The notes: generated by a model not told the origin, from the sequence alone. DNA of 36,407 bases from Thermoplasmatota archaeon (GCA_028279585.1 JANQNL010000129.1:1-36407); one strand, 5' to 3'. Counted from the stretch's first letter, positions 26,301 through 33,579 are shown. Translations and numbers: made by a program.

Positions 26301-28423
26301 AGAAGAAGCGGTCCCTTGGGGAGCTCATCACCATCGAGACCATGCGTCTTCGCAAGGCCGAAGCCGTCAAGAAGGTCGAGGAGATCGAGAAGGAACTTCA
26401 GGAGCTCGTCTCTGCAAACATCCGAGAGGACCTCACAGAGTATGCAGGTGATGCCTTCGATCCAAAGGATGCACGCGAGCTTGTTGGCAAGGCAAAGGAG
26501 GCTATCGAAGTCGCAGACCTCGAACCGGCCATGGTAATGGCAGACTCCATCATGGAAAAGGCCGGCCAGGAGCTGCAGGCCTACATGAAGCTTGCAGCGA
26601 AAAACCGGGTCGCTTCAGGCAAGAAGGAGCTTGTAGCGATCAAGAAGGAAGGTTACTACATCTCCAAGGCCACAGAGACCTTCGGTGGCTCCAAGGAGAA
26701 GTACAGCTCCAAGGACTACCAGGGTGTTCTCGACACCGTGGCCCAGGCTCTGAAAGAGGCCCAGGACATCAAGACAGCTGCCCTGACCGCGGACCTCTCT
26801 GGTGCCATGGGAGAGTATGAAAAGCTGAAGTTCGAGGCCGAGAAGCTGTCCATCGATATCTCACACGCAGAGGATGCTCGGAAGCAGGCGGAGGAGAAAG
26901 GTGCGGACGAACTCGAGGAAGCGGTAACCTGCATCAAGCGAGCCGTCAACACGGCCCAGGCCCTTATCCGTGGGGGTAAGGAGAAGCTGACCAAGGAGTT
27001 CGACGACGCTTTGGCAGAGCTCAAGGAGAAGATGTCAAAGACCGAGGAGCACGAGCTCGAGGTCGGTGAGATCAACTCCAAGCTCGAGAAGGCCGAGGAC
27101 CAGCGGTTGGATGATATCCTCAAGGCCGGGGAGTTCCTGAAGGAGGCCTCATCAGCTTACGATGAAGTGTTCGAGAAGTTCATCAAGGAGCAGGAAGAGG
27201 CCGTTCGCAGCGAGATAGAGAAGACCAAGGCCGAGATCGCTACCGGCAAGGAGGCAGGCTCCGATGTCACAGAGGCAGAGGAGACATTGGCCAAGGCCGA
27301 AGCCGCTCTTGCGGACACTGAAAAGAACATACCTCCAGATAATTCCCTCATTGCCACCGACCTTGCTCTCGAGGCGGTCAAACAAATAAAGACCCCGATC
27401 TACGAAGAGGGCGGGGAGCACGAGGCATATTCTCCTGATGGGGCTGAAGAGAAGTCTGAGGAGAAGTCCGAGGAAGAGAAGCCTGAAGAAGACAAGCCCG
27501 AGGAGCCTGAAGAGGAGAAACCGGAAGAACCTCCAGAGGAGAAGCTCGAGGAAGCTACGGAAGAGAAGCCTGAGGAGCCTCCGGAAGAGAAACCTAAGGA
27601 AGCTCCCGAGGACAAACCCGAGGAAGAAAAGCCTGAGGAAGAACTTGAGGACAAACCCGAGGAACCACCTGTCGAACCATCCCAGGACGAGGAAGCTGAC
27701 GTCTACGAAGCATCCCCCGAGGATGAGGGTTCAGGCATCTACGAGGACGTAGCCGAGGTGCAGGAGGAGGAGGGCAAGGAGGTCTACGAGAGCAAACAGT
27801 CCATCGAGGACGTTGCCAAGATGGATGCGAAGAAGGAGGCAATGGCCGCCTTCAAGGCCGCAAAGGACGAGATAAGCAAGGCCAAGGAGAACGGGGCGGA
27901 TGTCAAGGCTTTGGAGGAGGAGATGGAAGAGATCCAACCTCACATAACTATGGGAGAGTTCCACCTTGTCCTTGGAGGCTCTGTCAAGGTCATGGAGGAT
28001 GCGAAGAAGCTCCATGCCCAGGCCAAGCGTGCCAAGACCATCACCCGTTCCATTGAGCTCACCAGAAAGAAGATCAACGCAGCTCCTGCCTATCTGAACC
28101 TGAAGAAACCCCACGGCCTTCTGGATGAGGCTCACGAGGCCATCGAGGCAGGGGAAGTGGATAATGCCCACACCTTTGTGTCCAAGGCGAAGTTCGCTGT
28201 GAAGAAGATCGCCAATCAGTATGTAAAGGTCAAGACCGGTCTTTCACTTTCCAAGACCAAGATCGATGTTCTGAAGAAGGAAGGCATCGACACTTCCGAG
28301 GCAGAGAAGTTCTATGACGAGACCGAGAAGCAGCTTGACGATGGCGACTACGACACTGCCATCTTAACGGTCAAGAAATGCATCGACGAGTGCGTCAAAC
28401 AGCTGGAAGCAGCGTCCAAGTAA
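20327..28423 (+). CDS. Giant TPR/coiled-coil protein (2698 residues)
   Basis: The N-terminus has a possible zinc knuckle (CLICSKESECRICDDC). Residues about 30-290 contain seven or so TPR units (for example GRYREALRAYRKASELDPN). The next 2000 residues are helical repeats related to the 9916-15408 protein (GIDIQEAKQAQETASESM, GVDVSEPGQLMGEASAAL). Near residue 2370 a Glu/Pro/Lys-rich linker begins, with (I/V)YE appearing four times. The final 110 residues match the C-terminal module of the 424-residue protein (LKKPHGLLDEAHEAI, GIDTSEAEKFYDETEKQL). There is no membrane segment or enzyme motif. The ATG at 20327 is chosen because a TATA element (GACATATATC, near 20288) lies upstream and the longer reading overlaps the previous gene. 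A cytoplasmic scaffold role is inferred. Confidence 0.75.
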   Translation: MSDCLICSKESECRICDDCIVLTRDKDGLAAVETPFSHKPTQEQLDLLNAEITSNPQDGRLLYWKGLILNNMGNFEESLMMFEKATRADPEFLAAWIVKGTSLKDLGRYREALRAYRKASELDPNDVSLLLEMGNCFREEDMLEKAIDSLARAKQLDPDNVFVLYELGESYNSNEDFEDAITVFKEGLAKSPDDPRFLKGLATAYHSAKMFDEALKIYLQATEVSPKDVKLWIGLGDIYLDTMEYTKSIEAFEQALTIQPTLKMKQQGRKLVDSIKSTLHLEGGIYDTDRGRLAGAEATRLLNQATKAFNEGLNKSALNSLREVSRLSEEAMRFYQDSISKIEEDLKLLQRNNVDTTSIEEKIAQAQEAFKSDQLANAFQIAKEAQTDTENLIKPLVRQEATNTLEELNGILTELKGLPDSTADLSEAEGFGLDAQTSYSEDEFIACRDFAQKAVVILKGIYREYYFSKAEEAMAELDKTIGVALEKGIDIQEAKQAQETASESMGAGEYKQAIEQCSNALKMIDDIRREHLIDVIKDVLGKCQNMVGQAGEMGVNVDPGTTAINTASEAFRDGRIDEAEGLSLEAERTCSDLVTEGFKQISELQLDEADRIISGGEKEGLKLDEPRKLYDNAKTSFDDGNYELATNRAKEAAQIARDLVSEHFQNKSNRLYQETQNKIGELGPKGVLLDTAIQLQQDGQNHFGNGDFIAASNTFQACLDVCDEAWLHYMEQTIVERMNGVNEKAQDYKGRFAELDLTPLDDALQEVKNDHAAQRIDVAFDRSAELEVALSGLLTTFFNNLNYEKTERAKEFMEQVSKLDADLKEKEQPLEWIGPKVKEVIVSIEAVCGKVGDVEAEVLHDEVCTLEVTVNQVWDDAFKQAATGSLKNVREVLTELAALQPDVSEFSNQFASAKPMLVERRYQDAIDLAAKMDADIKAKVAEVLKEKAETAIEVAMSDIEAANAVNADASAAVEKLDSAKEHAKKEEFKPAIEEATEASRMANEVRENTLKENTSAAMVEVQDIMVELQQMGVDVSEPGQLMGEASAALQASEFEKALGLAVQAKDSAHMIREQAFKDKYNALLQEVKGRVDALGAEELDVSDAHVIIEEGLELVEKVEFDDIEIKARDAECSALEKKYDKLKGDVEEAFEAAKKELDDDTSLELDVTAVQEQFDQVSTEQEATVKVHDEMTKEVSEEGVRDDIMAHPELLTDLTARIEKVKAVEVEAVRIRTEHFTLEAQKLQTELAAYREELAGIGVDLAASTEDLLTQDGRYEKQEFRDYVDNHPQILEALQGLELEHWKSKTEEHLGYLDNEIKDAEEKEVDVSSVKKDGMKEIKKLKKDKDFKASFERTEQARSEVAGLVQTKFQTDAVDMIKKAREVLALAKDEGVDIAEISQTFLQAKPQYAEGDYTGAMETAKTSWEGASLSRFTHFKTAADGSLTAIADLIDEANNHELKTKDYEKELKPLKKDVEGVEQPEEVEAQIEKTTFLKEKNTAVLDVHTRLAEQLKEHLRSKAESAKEKVVAVINNAHELGFDLVQTKIAMEAPDGSFGTEAFADALAGYEKVLPDAEAELLQLRKDAVVKLLETMDAPLGAMKEIPNSESTLEELTKEKDELAGLLEKEELDGLSDKCMELLNKIGTETVRIKTENAQAAIDEVESKVKGVEEETSTERMVELKGDGFTATAARELVGKAKESLEAGKVEEVADHLSACDQFMDAERVQYLKEAATECLKWGKGLLKDYKTEGMDVEAIAEEFRASKEPYGAGDFPGVVSVVDGSIGKASQNRYDNYDNTFKTSLEALKKGVELAKEDAMDTAAFEEATTELEQRREEIGTAEGFTELHEKGGQLKELSEKSTSNAEKVQLWIDDFLKTKIDEAKVTAKETFDKASELNMQLPAGTQLNEEAEVVLAEGKLRDARKLFEELIPKVQEELLEIRKEAARLSVAELDTPIEELSKLPGSEEPVASSNETLTKIRELIDNGELEEIEEKKRSLGELITIETMRLRKAEAVKKVEEIEKELQELVSANIREDLTEYAGDAFDPKDARELVGKAKEAIEVADLEPAMVMADSIMEKAGQELQAYMKLAAKNRVASGKKELVAIKKEGYYISKATETFGGSKEKYSSKDYQGVLDTVAQALKEAQDIKTAALTADLSGAMGEYEKLKFEAEKLSIDISHAEDARKQAEEKGADELEEAVTCIKRAVNTAQALIRGGKEKLTKEFDDALAELKEKMSKTEEHELEVGEINSKLEKAEDQRLDDILKAGEFLKEASSAYDEVFEKFIKEQEEAVRSEIEKTKAEIATGKEAGSDVTEAEETLAKAEAALADTEKNIPPDNSLIATDLALEAVKQIKTPIYEEGGEHEAYSPDGAEEKSEEKSEEEKPEEDKPEEPEEEKPEEPPEEKLEEATEEKPEEPPEEKPKEAPEDKPEEEKPEEELEDKPEEPPVEPSQDEEADVYEASPEDEGSGIYEDVAEVQEEEGKEVYESKQSIEDVAKMDAKKEAMAAFKAAKDEISKAKENGADVKALEEEMEEIQPHITMGEFHLVLGGSVKVMEDAKKLHAQAKRAKTITRSIELTRKKINAAPAYLNLKKPHGLLDEAHEAIEAGEVDNAHTFVSKAKFAVKKIANQYVKVKTGLSLSKTKIDVLKKEGIDTSEAEKFYDETEKQLDDGDYDTAILTVKKCIDECVKQLEAASK

Positions 28424-28519
28424 AGCTTTTTACAGCCTCCAAACCCCATTTCATTGGGCAAGTCTTATTAATAGGGAACAAAATGCACTGATTCCCTGAA
28501 ATCAGGACGGTGTGTATAT

Positions 28520-28753
28520 ATGGCCATCGGATTTGTTCTAATAAGTACGGCCCCTGCCAAGGAACATGACGTGTTCACCGAACTCTCCAATGTGAAGAAC
28601 ATAGTGGAGCTACATCCGCTATTTGGAGAATACGACATAATCGCCAAGGTAGAGGCTGAAGATTTCAACAGGCTCGGCCAGATCGTGGTCGACAAGATCA
28701 GGGCCATCGACGGTGTCATCGACACCAAGACCCTGACTGGCATCCGTTTCTAA
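28520..28753 (+). CDS. Stand-alone Lrp/AsnC effector (RAM) domain protein
   Basis: These 77 residues form one ligand-binding domain of Lrp/AsnC regulators without the helix-turn-helix. Visible are the first strand MAIGFVLISTAP, the helix VFTELSNVKNIVELH, the segment GEYDIIAKVEAED and IRAIDGVIDTKTLTG. Such proteins form dimers or octamers and bind amino acids, possibly modulating full-length Lrp proteins (family knowledge). A TATA-like TTATTAAT lies about 55 bp upstream. It precedes tRNA-Leu on the same strand. Confidence 0.85.
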   Translation: MAIGFVLISTAPAKEHDVFTELSNVKNIVELHPLFGEYDIIAKVEAEDFNRLGQIVVDKIRAIDGVIDTKTLTGIRF

Positions 28754-28775
28754 AACGGGTGCGTCTGGCCTTTAT

Positions 28776-28794
28776 GGCAGCAAGCTATGCTGCC
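28776..28794 (+). terminator. Hairpin between the Lrp-like gene and tRNA-Leu
   Basis: GGCAGCA-AGCTA-TGCTGCC forms a 7-bp stem with a 5-nt loop, 22 bp after the stop codon and 21 bp before tRNA-Leu. It may end or stabilise the upstream mRNA. No T run follows directly, so the role is uncertain. Confidence 0.4.
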
Positions 28795-28815
28795 GCTTAG
28801 TTTTACCTACATAGC

Positions 28816-28900
28816 GCGGGGGTACCCGAGCGGTCAAAGGGGCAGGACTTAGGATCCTGTGGTCAGTCCTTCGAGGGTTCAAATCCCTTCCCCCGCACCA
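28816..28900 (+). tRNA. tRNA-Leu (anticodon TAG)
   Basis: This is a class II tRNA with acceptor GCGGGGG/CCCCCGC, anticodon arm CAGGA-CTTAGGA-TCCTG (anticodon TAG), a long variable arm and T loop TTCAAAT. Discriminator A and CCA are encoded (28897-28900). Its last 19 nt are repeated at 29949-29967, so it is the integration target of the following element and is restored intact. Confidence 0.95.
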
Positions 28901-28986
28901 TCTCTTTTCCGTCACTTTCATCTGATGAAAAAGATTAGAGTAAGAAAATGGGGTAATCGAGTTAAATAGACAGATATTAATAAATG

Positions 28987-28998
28987 TGAAATATTTCA
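28987..28998. promoter_or_regulatory. Palindromic operator candidate before the ArsR-family gene
   Basis: TGAAATATTTCA is a perfect 12-bp palindrome 15 bp before the ATG at 29013. TGAAATATT is repeated at 29004-29012, directly against the start codon. Autoregulation by the encoded repressor is plausible. Confidence 0.45.
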
Positions 28999-29012
28999 TA
29001 TTCTGAAATATT

Positions 29013-29324
29013 ATGGAAAGCGAAATCGAATCGAAACAGAAGCTACTCAAATTCTTCAAAGCACTGGGCGACGAAACCCGTTTAGGAATCGTTGAATATT
29101 TACTACATGAAGAATGGTTTGCATGTGATTTTGCAAATATGATTAGTAAAGATCAAACAACAATTTCAAGACATTTGAAAGTTCTAGTGCAGGCAGAAAT
29201 ATTAACATCTGAAAGAAAAGGTAGAAATATTGTTTATAGAATAAAAGATGATGAAATGAAGAGACGGTTACTAAAACTTGGACTGAAACCAAATGCAAGC
29301 GATTGCTGCAAAAACGGAGTTTAA
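29013..29324 (+). CDS. ArsR-family winged-helix regulator
   Basis: This 103-residue protein has the ArsR signature KALGDETRLGIVEYLLHEEWFACDFA followed by the recognition helix DQTTISRHLKVLVQAEILTSERKGRNIVYRI. The single cysteine in the FACDF segment lies where metal-sensing ArsR proteins have CxC, and a CC pair occurs near the C-terminus (SDCCKNG). Metal, thiol or redox sensing is therefore possible but not shown. The gene is AT-rich, unlike its chromosomal neighbours. It is the first gene of the element in tRNA-Leu and probably controls the downstream flavodoxin through the paired palindromes at 29343-29389. Confidence 0.85.
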   Translation: MESEIESKQKLLKFFKALGDETRLGIVEYLLHEEWFACDFANMISKDQTTISRHLKVLVQAEILTSERKGRNIVYRIKDDEMKRRLLKLGLKPNASDCCKNGV

Positions 29325-29342
29325 GACCCAACCTCTCTCACA

Positions 29343-29389
29343 TATGCAGAACCATGCATATAGTTATATGTATGCAAAACCATGCATAT
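29343..29389. promoter_or_regulatory. Two tandem palindromic operator candidates before the flavodoxin gene
   Basis: TATGCARAACCATGCATAT occurs at 29343-29361 and 29371-29389, differing at one position, with a 28-bp period. Each is an inverted repeat TATGCA-N6-TGCATA. Two in-phase palindromes in the gap between a regulator and its neighbour suggest repressor binding, with two dimers on nearly the same face of the helix. Confidence 0.6.
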
Positions 29390-29401
29390 GTCGGTTTTAA
29401 T

Positions 29402-29884
29402 ATGGATAACAAAATGAAGATATTGGTTGTTTATTACTCTAGAACCGGTAATACAAAATATGTAGCTGAGAAAATTGCAGGAATTCTGAAAGCAAGAAAG
29501 GACGAAATAATTGACCTAAAAGACAGAAAAGGAAAAATTACCGGGTTCATAAATTCAATGTCTGATTCATTTCAAAGAGGGTTGACAGAAATAGAATTCA
29601 ATGAAGACCCAAATAAATACGATTTGGTCATCATTGGGACTCCAGTTTGGTCAGGTGGCATTACCCCTTCCATTAGAACCTATCTCACAAAAAATGGTAT
29701 AAAAAAAGTGGCTTTCTTCTATACACATGGGAGAAATCCGGCAAATGTTTACAAAGACTTTGAAAATTTGAGTGCAAGGCCAATTGCCACGTTGGGCCTA
29801 AAAGGTATTAATGTAAAATCAAGAGAGTCTCAAGAAAGAATTAAAGAATTTTGCAATCAAATAAGAAACGAAGTTGAAATCTAA
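29402..29884 (+). CDS. Flavodoxin
   Basis: This 160-residue protein should carry FMN and act as a low-potential electron carrier. The phosphate-binding loop YYSRTGNTKYVAEKIA is at residues 12-27. Later segments include DLVIIGTPVWSGGITPSIRTYL, which matches the flavin-stacking loop of the flavodoxin/flavodoxin-like quinone reductase group. The ATG at 29402 (MDNKMKIL) is preferred; one at 29414 is an alternative. Readings from further upstream would cross the operator repeats. It is AT-rich like the ArsR gene and belongs to the integrated element. The redox partner is unknown. Confidence 0.85.
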   Translation: MDNKMKILVVYYSRTGNTKYVAEKIAGILKARKDEIIDLKDRKGKITGFINSMSDSFQRGLTEIEFNEDPNKYDLVIIGTPVWSGGITPSIRTYLTKNGIKKVAFFYTHGRNPANVYKDFENLSARPIATLGLKGINVKSRESQERIKEFCNQIRNEVEI

Positions 29885-30107
29885 TTTACATATCTTATCT
29901 TTTTCGCTAGTATAAGAAAACGGTATTTTAGGTTCACTAGGAGATTCGAATCCCTTCCCCCGCACCAATTCTCCGGCAAGTAAGTTTTGGGTTCTTCATG
30001 TATCCTATTCTGATCTAGAAGATGTCCCTATCGAGGTTTCCAAATGAATAATGGTGGTGATGTTTTTTCATTGCCCACAACGATGTTGTTAGAGTGTGAG
30101 AATGAGA

Positions 30108-30116
30108 TTATATAAA
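30108..30116 (+). promoter_or_regulatory. TATA box for the GLUG-repeat surface protein
   Basis: TTATATAAA gives an expected initiation near 30139. That would place the start codon downstream of it, at 30165 or 30180, rather than at the ATG at 30096. Confidence 0.5.
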
Positions 30117-30179
30117 CAATTGTTAAATACGATTGTTGAACTTTCTATTCAGTTCTCAATTGGGATGGTTCTCATGATC

Positions 30180-33100
30180 ATGAAAAACTTTTCTGTTTTT
30201 GTAGTCACGCTTTTTATAGGTGGGCTATTGATCTTTGTAATTGACAATGATAATGTTGCTCGGGCCGATCTGGATGTTAGGAATCATACTATCTTAGGAT
30301 TCGCCGGTGGGAATGGAACCCTTGGAAATCCTTTTCAGATCTCAAACGTGACCCATCTTCAGAACATGAGCGCGAACTTATCCGCTCATTACATTTTGGT
30401 CAATGACATTGACGCCAGTGCAACGTCTGGCTGGAACAGCGAGAAGGGATTCGTGCCTATCGGCACCGATACAAACCCCGGTGCGGCCGGATTTCAAGGT
30501 ACACCTTTCTCTGGTAGTTTTAACGGTGACCATTACACCATCACCAGCTTGACAGTGAACCGTTCCAGTGAAGATTACATCGGATTGTTCGGCAACATCG
30601 CCTCTGGTGGCGAGGTAACTAACGTGACCCTGGTGAACGCAAACATGACCGGAGATGCATTTGTCGGAACATTGGCGGGAAACAATTTCGGAAATGTTTC
30701 CTATTCATCTGCCAGTGGTAAACTTCGTGCATACAATGTATATTGTGGCGGTCTGGTCGGTTTCAACGATCTGACCGGAATCGTCTCATACAGTTCAGCC
30801 TCGACGGAGGTCACGGGCAGTACTTATTCAGGAGGTCTAGTCGGGCCCCTGTGGGGTCACATTCATAACTGTAGTGCAAGTGGGGATGTGTCGGGTATTG
30901 ATAACGTGGGCGGTCTCGTGGCACGGATCAATCCGCCTTCATCTGTGTTGGATAGTCATGCAACCGGAAATGTATCAGGACGTTATACTGTCGGAGGACT
31001 TGCAGGCATACTGGAAGGAATTGTGAACAACACGACGGCTGCGGGATCGGTAACATCCAGCAGGGACCGCGTTGGCGGTCTCATAGGGCATATGTATTCA
31101 GGCAGCACGCTCTCCAACAGTACTGCCTGGGGAGATGTCACGGCCACTAATGGTGATGTCGGTGGCCTGGTTGGCCGTTTCTTCGGAACCATCTCGGACT
31201 GTGAAGCTTTCGGCAACGTCTCCGGGTTGAACAATGTAGGCGGACTCATCGGGATCCATTATGGAACAGTCTTGGACTGCATTGCCTGGGGAAACGTGGT
31301 TTCTGAGGACTATTATGCCGGGGGTTTTGCCGGGCAGATGTACGGAACCCTGTCCGGAAGCCGTGCTTATGGTGATGTCGAAGGGGCCTACTACGCGGGC
31401 GGGTTCGCAGGATACTCCGAAGCCAGTGTAGATAATTCCAGTAGCTTTGGGAACGTGTCAGGGGCTTTATATGTGGGAGGGTTCGTCGGTAGCCATAATA
31501 TTAACATCATAGAGAATTGCATGTCGTCAGGTGATAACATCGGAGCTCTACGCGTGGGTGGGTTCGTGGGAGATAACCACGGAATTATCACAAAGACGAC
31601 CAGTTTTGGGAACGCATCTGGCTTAAATGATGTCGGGGCTTTCGTGGGCAGGATGTCTGATGGGAACCTCAATAACGTGACGGCTCGTTGTCACAAACCT
31701 GTAGGCATCTTTGTTGGTGACCACAGTGGTGGAATAATTGAAAACTATACCCTTGTGATGACCTCGGTCGATGATGAGACCATGGCCTATGAAGATACAC
31801 TCTACATTGCAAATTTCTCTTCATATGGATCTGACTGGGATGTCGAAACCGATGCCAATTGGTTGTCGGAGACGAGTGACGGGGTGCTGTCTGGTACCCC
31901 GCGGAATAATGACATAGGCTCATACTATGTCAACATCAGCAGAGATTCCGGAAGCGTATATGAGAACTACACAGTGACGGTAATCAACAATGCACCGCAA
32001 ATCCTAACTGACGACCAGACCCAGATTTTAACAGGGCAACAATATGAGAATGATTATAATTCAAGTGAGGACGGCGATGCCGGTCTGATCTGGTCGGTTA
32101 CCGGAGTTGACTGGTTGAGCATCGATAATACAGGCTTACTCAACGGAACACCAACTGTTGACGAAGTAGGTCTTCATAGTGTCAACGTGTCGGTCTCAGA
32201 TAGCCATGGTGCAGTGGACTTCAGTGAGTTCCAGTTGGAGGTTATCCTTGACACCGATGGTGATGGAATCGCTGACACTTTAGATTCAGATGACGATGAC
32301 GATGGTTGGATGGATTACATAGAAGACATTGTAGGAACTGATCCTTTGGATGGTCAATCTCTACCACCGGACATGGATGGTGATAATGTTACAGATGTCT
32401 TGGATTCGGATATGGATGGGGATGGCATTAATGATACAGATGATGAATTCCCCAGCAACACGACCGAATGGATAGACACAGATAACGATGGTATAGGGGA
32501 TAATTCTGATATTTACCCCCTCGATTACGACAATGACGGCCATCCTGACACCGAGGATTTCTTCCCATTCGATCCCTACAGGTGGGAGCAAGAGGTCATA
32601 AACAATACCCAATACGTGAACACCACCACGATAGTGAATCATACCGTGAAGGAGATCGTTAACAAAACGATCTATGTGAACACCACTATCGATAACACAA
32701 TGGGTATTGATGAGATATACTTGGAGGATACCGACGGCGATGGGATGCCCGACAGTTGGGAGTTACTTTACGATCTTGATCCCAACGATCCTGATGATGC
32801 TGGCTCGGATGAGGACGGCGATGGCGTGATTAACCTGGACGAGTATATTGGAGACACGTCACCATTGAAGGAGAATGGAATGTCGGACACCTCCACGGAC
32901 GGTGATGAGGCGGACATAAGTCAAGCGATCAAGGATACATTCTCAGGATTGAGCATCGTTCTTTGGTTTGTCATTGCATTACTCGTTATCGCGTTGGTGG
33001 TGCTTGTAATAATGCTCAAAAGAGCGAATCCAAGAGCGGATTCGGAGAATGAACGTGACCAAGATGACGAGGTTTTTGAAGGGAATCTCGATGAAGAATA

Positions 33101-33251
33101 TGAGGAAGAAGAAGACGAAGAAGAACTTGGTGACGATGAAGAAGAGGACGACGAAGATATAGAAGAAGAGCTTGACGTTGAAGACGAAGAAGAATTTGAT
33201 GAGGAAGTGTTTGACGACGAGGAGATAGAGGAAGATGCTGATGAAGAATGA
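30180..33251 (+). CDS. GLUG-repeat surface protein with C-terminal membrane anchor
   Basis: About 1023 residues. A signal peptide (MKNFSVFVVTLFIGGLLIFVI) is followed by some 14 GLUG-type units with cores such as VGGLVG-G-SNSTAWGDV, a beta-helix or adhesive repeat. Then come two putative-Ig/cadherin-like domains of the form LSGTPRNNDIGSYYVNI, a series of calcium-binding DxDxDG repeats (DTDGDGIADTLDSDDDDDG), a linker, one membrane helix near residue 930 (LSIVLWFVIALLVIALVVLVIML) and a cytoplasmic tail made almost wholly of Asp and Glu. This arrangement is typical of archaeal cell-surface adhesins. Earlier ATGs at 30096 and 30165 are in frame; 30180 is chosen from the TATA position and the signal-peptide shape. 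Confidence 0.75.
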   Translation: MKNFSVFVVTLFIGGLLIFVIDNDNVARADLDVRNHTILGFAGGNGTLGNPFQISNVTHLQNMSANLSAHYILVNDIDASATSGWNSEKGFVPIGTDTNPGAAGFQGTPFSGSFNGDHYTITSLTVNRSSEDYIGLFGNIASGGEVTNVTLVNANMTGDAFVGTLAGNNFGNVSYSSASGKLRAYNVYCGGLVGFNDLTGIVSYSSASTEVTGSTYSGGLVGPLWGHIHNCSASGDVSGIDNVGGLVARINPPSSVLDSHATGNVSGRYTVGGLAGILEGIVNNTTAAGSVTSSRDRVGGLIGHMYSGSTLSNSTAWGDVTATNGDVGGLVGRFFGTISDCEAFGNVSGLNNVGGLIGIHYGTVLDCIAWGNVVSEDYYAGGFAGQMYGTLSGSRAYGDVEGAYYAGGFAGYSEASVDNSSSFGNVSGALYVGGFVGSHNINIIENCMSSGDNIGALRVGGFVGDNHGIITKTTSFGNASGLNDVGAFVGRMSDGNLNNVTARCHKPVGIFVGDHSGGIIENYTLVMTSVDDETMAYEDTLYIANFSSYGSDWDVETDANWLSETSDGVLSGTPRNNDIGSYYVNISRDSGSVYENYTVTVINNAPQILTDDQTQILTGQQYENDYNSSEDGDAGLIWSVTGVDWLSIDNTGLLNGTPTVDEVGLHSVNVSVSDSHGAVDFSEFQLEVILDTDGDGIADTLDSDDDDDGWMDYIEDIVGTDPLDGQSLPPDMDGDNVTDVLDSDMDGDGINDTDDEFPSNTTEWIDTDNDGIGDNSDIYPLDYDNDGHPDTEDFFPFDPYRWEQEVINNTQYVNTTTIVNHTVKEIVNKTIYVNTTIDNTMGIDEIYLEDTDGDGMPDSWELLYDLDPNDPDDAGSDEDGDGVINLDEYIGDTSPLKENGMSDTSTDGDEADISQAIKDTFSGLSIVLWFVIALLVIALVVLVIMLKRANPRADSENERDQDDEVFEGNLDEEYEEEEDEEELGDDEEEDDEDIEEELDVEDEEEFDEEVFDDEEIEEDADEE

Positions 33252-33361
33252 AGATCGATTCCACTCAAATCCCAATTCAATAAGACAAGAGGGCTTCGGT
33301 TTTAGGTCGTTAGGATAAAATCTGATCTGAGGAATATATCAGCTTCGAGGCTAATAATCCC

Positions 33362-33579
33362 TTGATGTGGCCAGAGCACAGGCCGATCAATGCAGGATGG
33401 GATGCAGACGGATTTGCCCTTTATGGGGAGGCGACGATCTGGAGAGGTAGGACTTGGATGTTAGATCAAATATGTTCACGACCTAAACATCCATCCCGCC
33501 GCGAAAATTACAGTGGTTTGTGACATGGCAGAGAAGCATCTAATAAGTCATCGGATGACGAAGGACACTTACTCGACCA
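33362..33579 (+). ncRNA. Candidate orphan structured RNA in a 350-bp gene-free stretch
   Basis: A TATA-like AATATATC (33333-33340) points to initiation near 33362. There, TTGAT-GT-GGCC-AGAGCACA-GGCC-G-ATCAA forms a hairpin. A second hairpin has GGATGTTAG and CTAAACATCC arms (33456-33492). The last 85 nt (33495-33579) resemble the trailer element after tRNA-Gln and end in the same hairpin motif, with changed but still paired outer bases (GATG/CATC). No credible reading frame fills the stretch 33252-33601. I cannot match it to RNase P, SRP or 5S RNA. Confidence 0.35.

Larger units (their letters stand above)
28882..29967 (+). mobile_element. Small integrated element at the tRNA-Leu 3' end
   Basis: The 19 bases AATCCCTTCCCCCGCACCA that end tRNA-Leu (28882-28900) recur exactly at 29949-29967, and the match extends to 23 bases with one difference. 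The 1.05 kb between them is visibly AT-rich, unlike the GC-rich flanks, and holds an ArsR-family regulator and a flavodoxin. This is the attL/attR layout left by site-specific integration at a tRNA gene. No integrase gene is present, so the element is either a remnant or moved by an integrase supplied elsewhere (inference). Confidence 0.8.

Noticed and set aside
29013..29324. Arsenic-resistance operon
   Set aside because: Only the regulator type fits. There is no arsenate reductase or efflux gene, and the usual CxC metal site is not complete.
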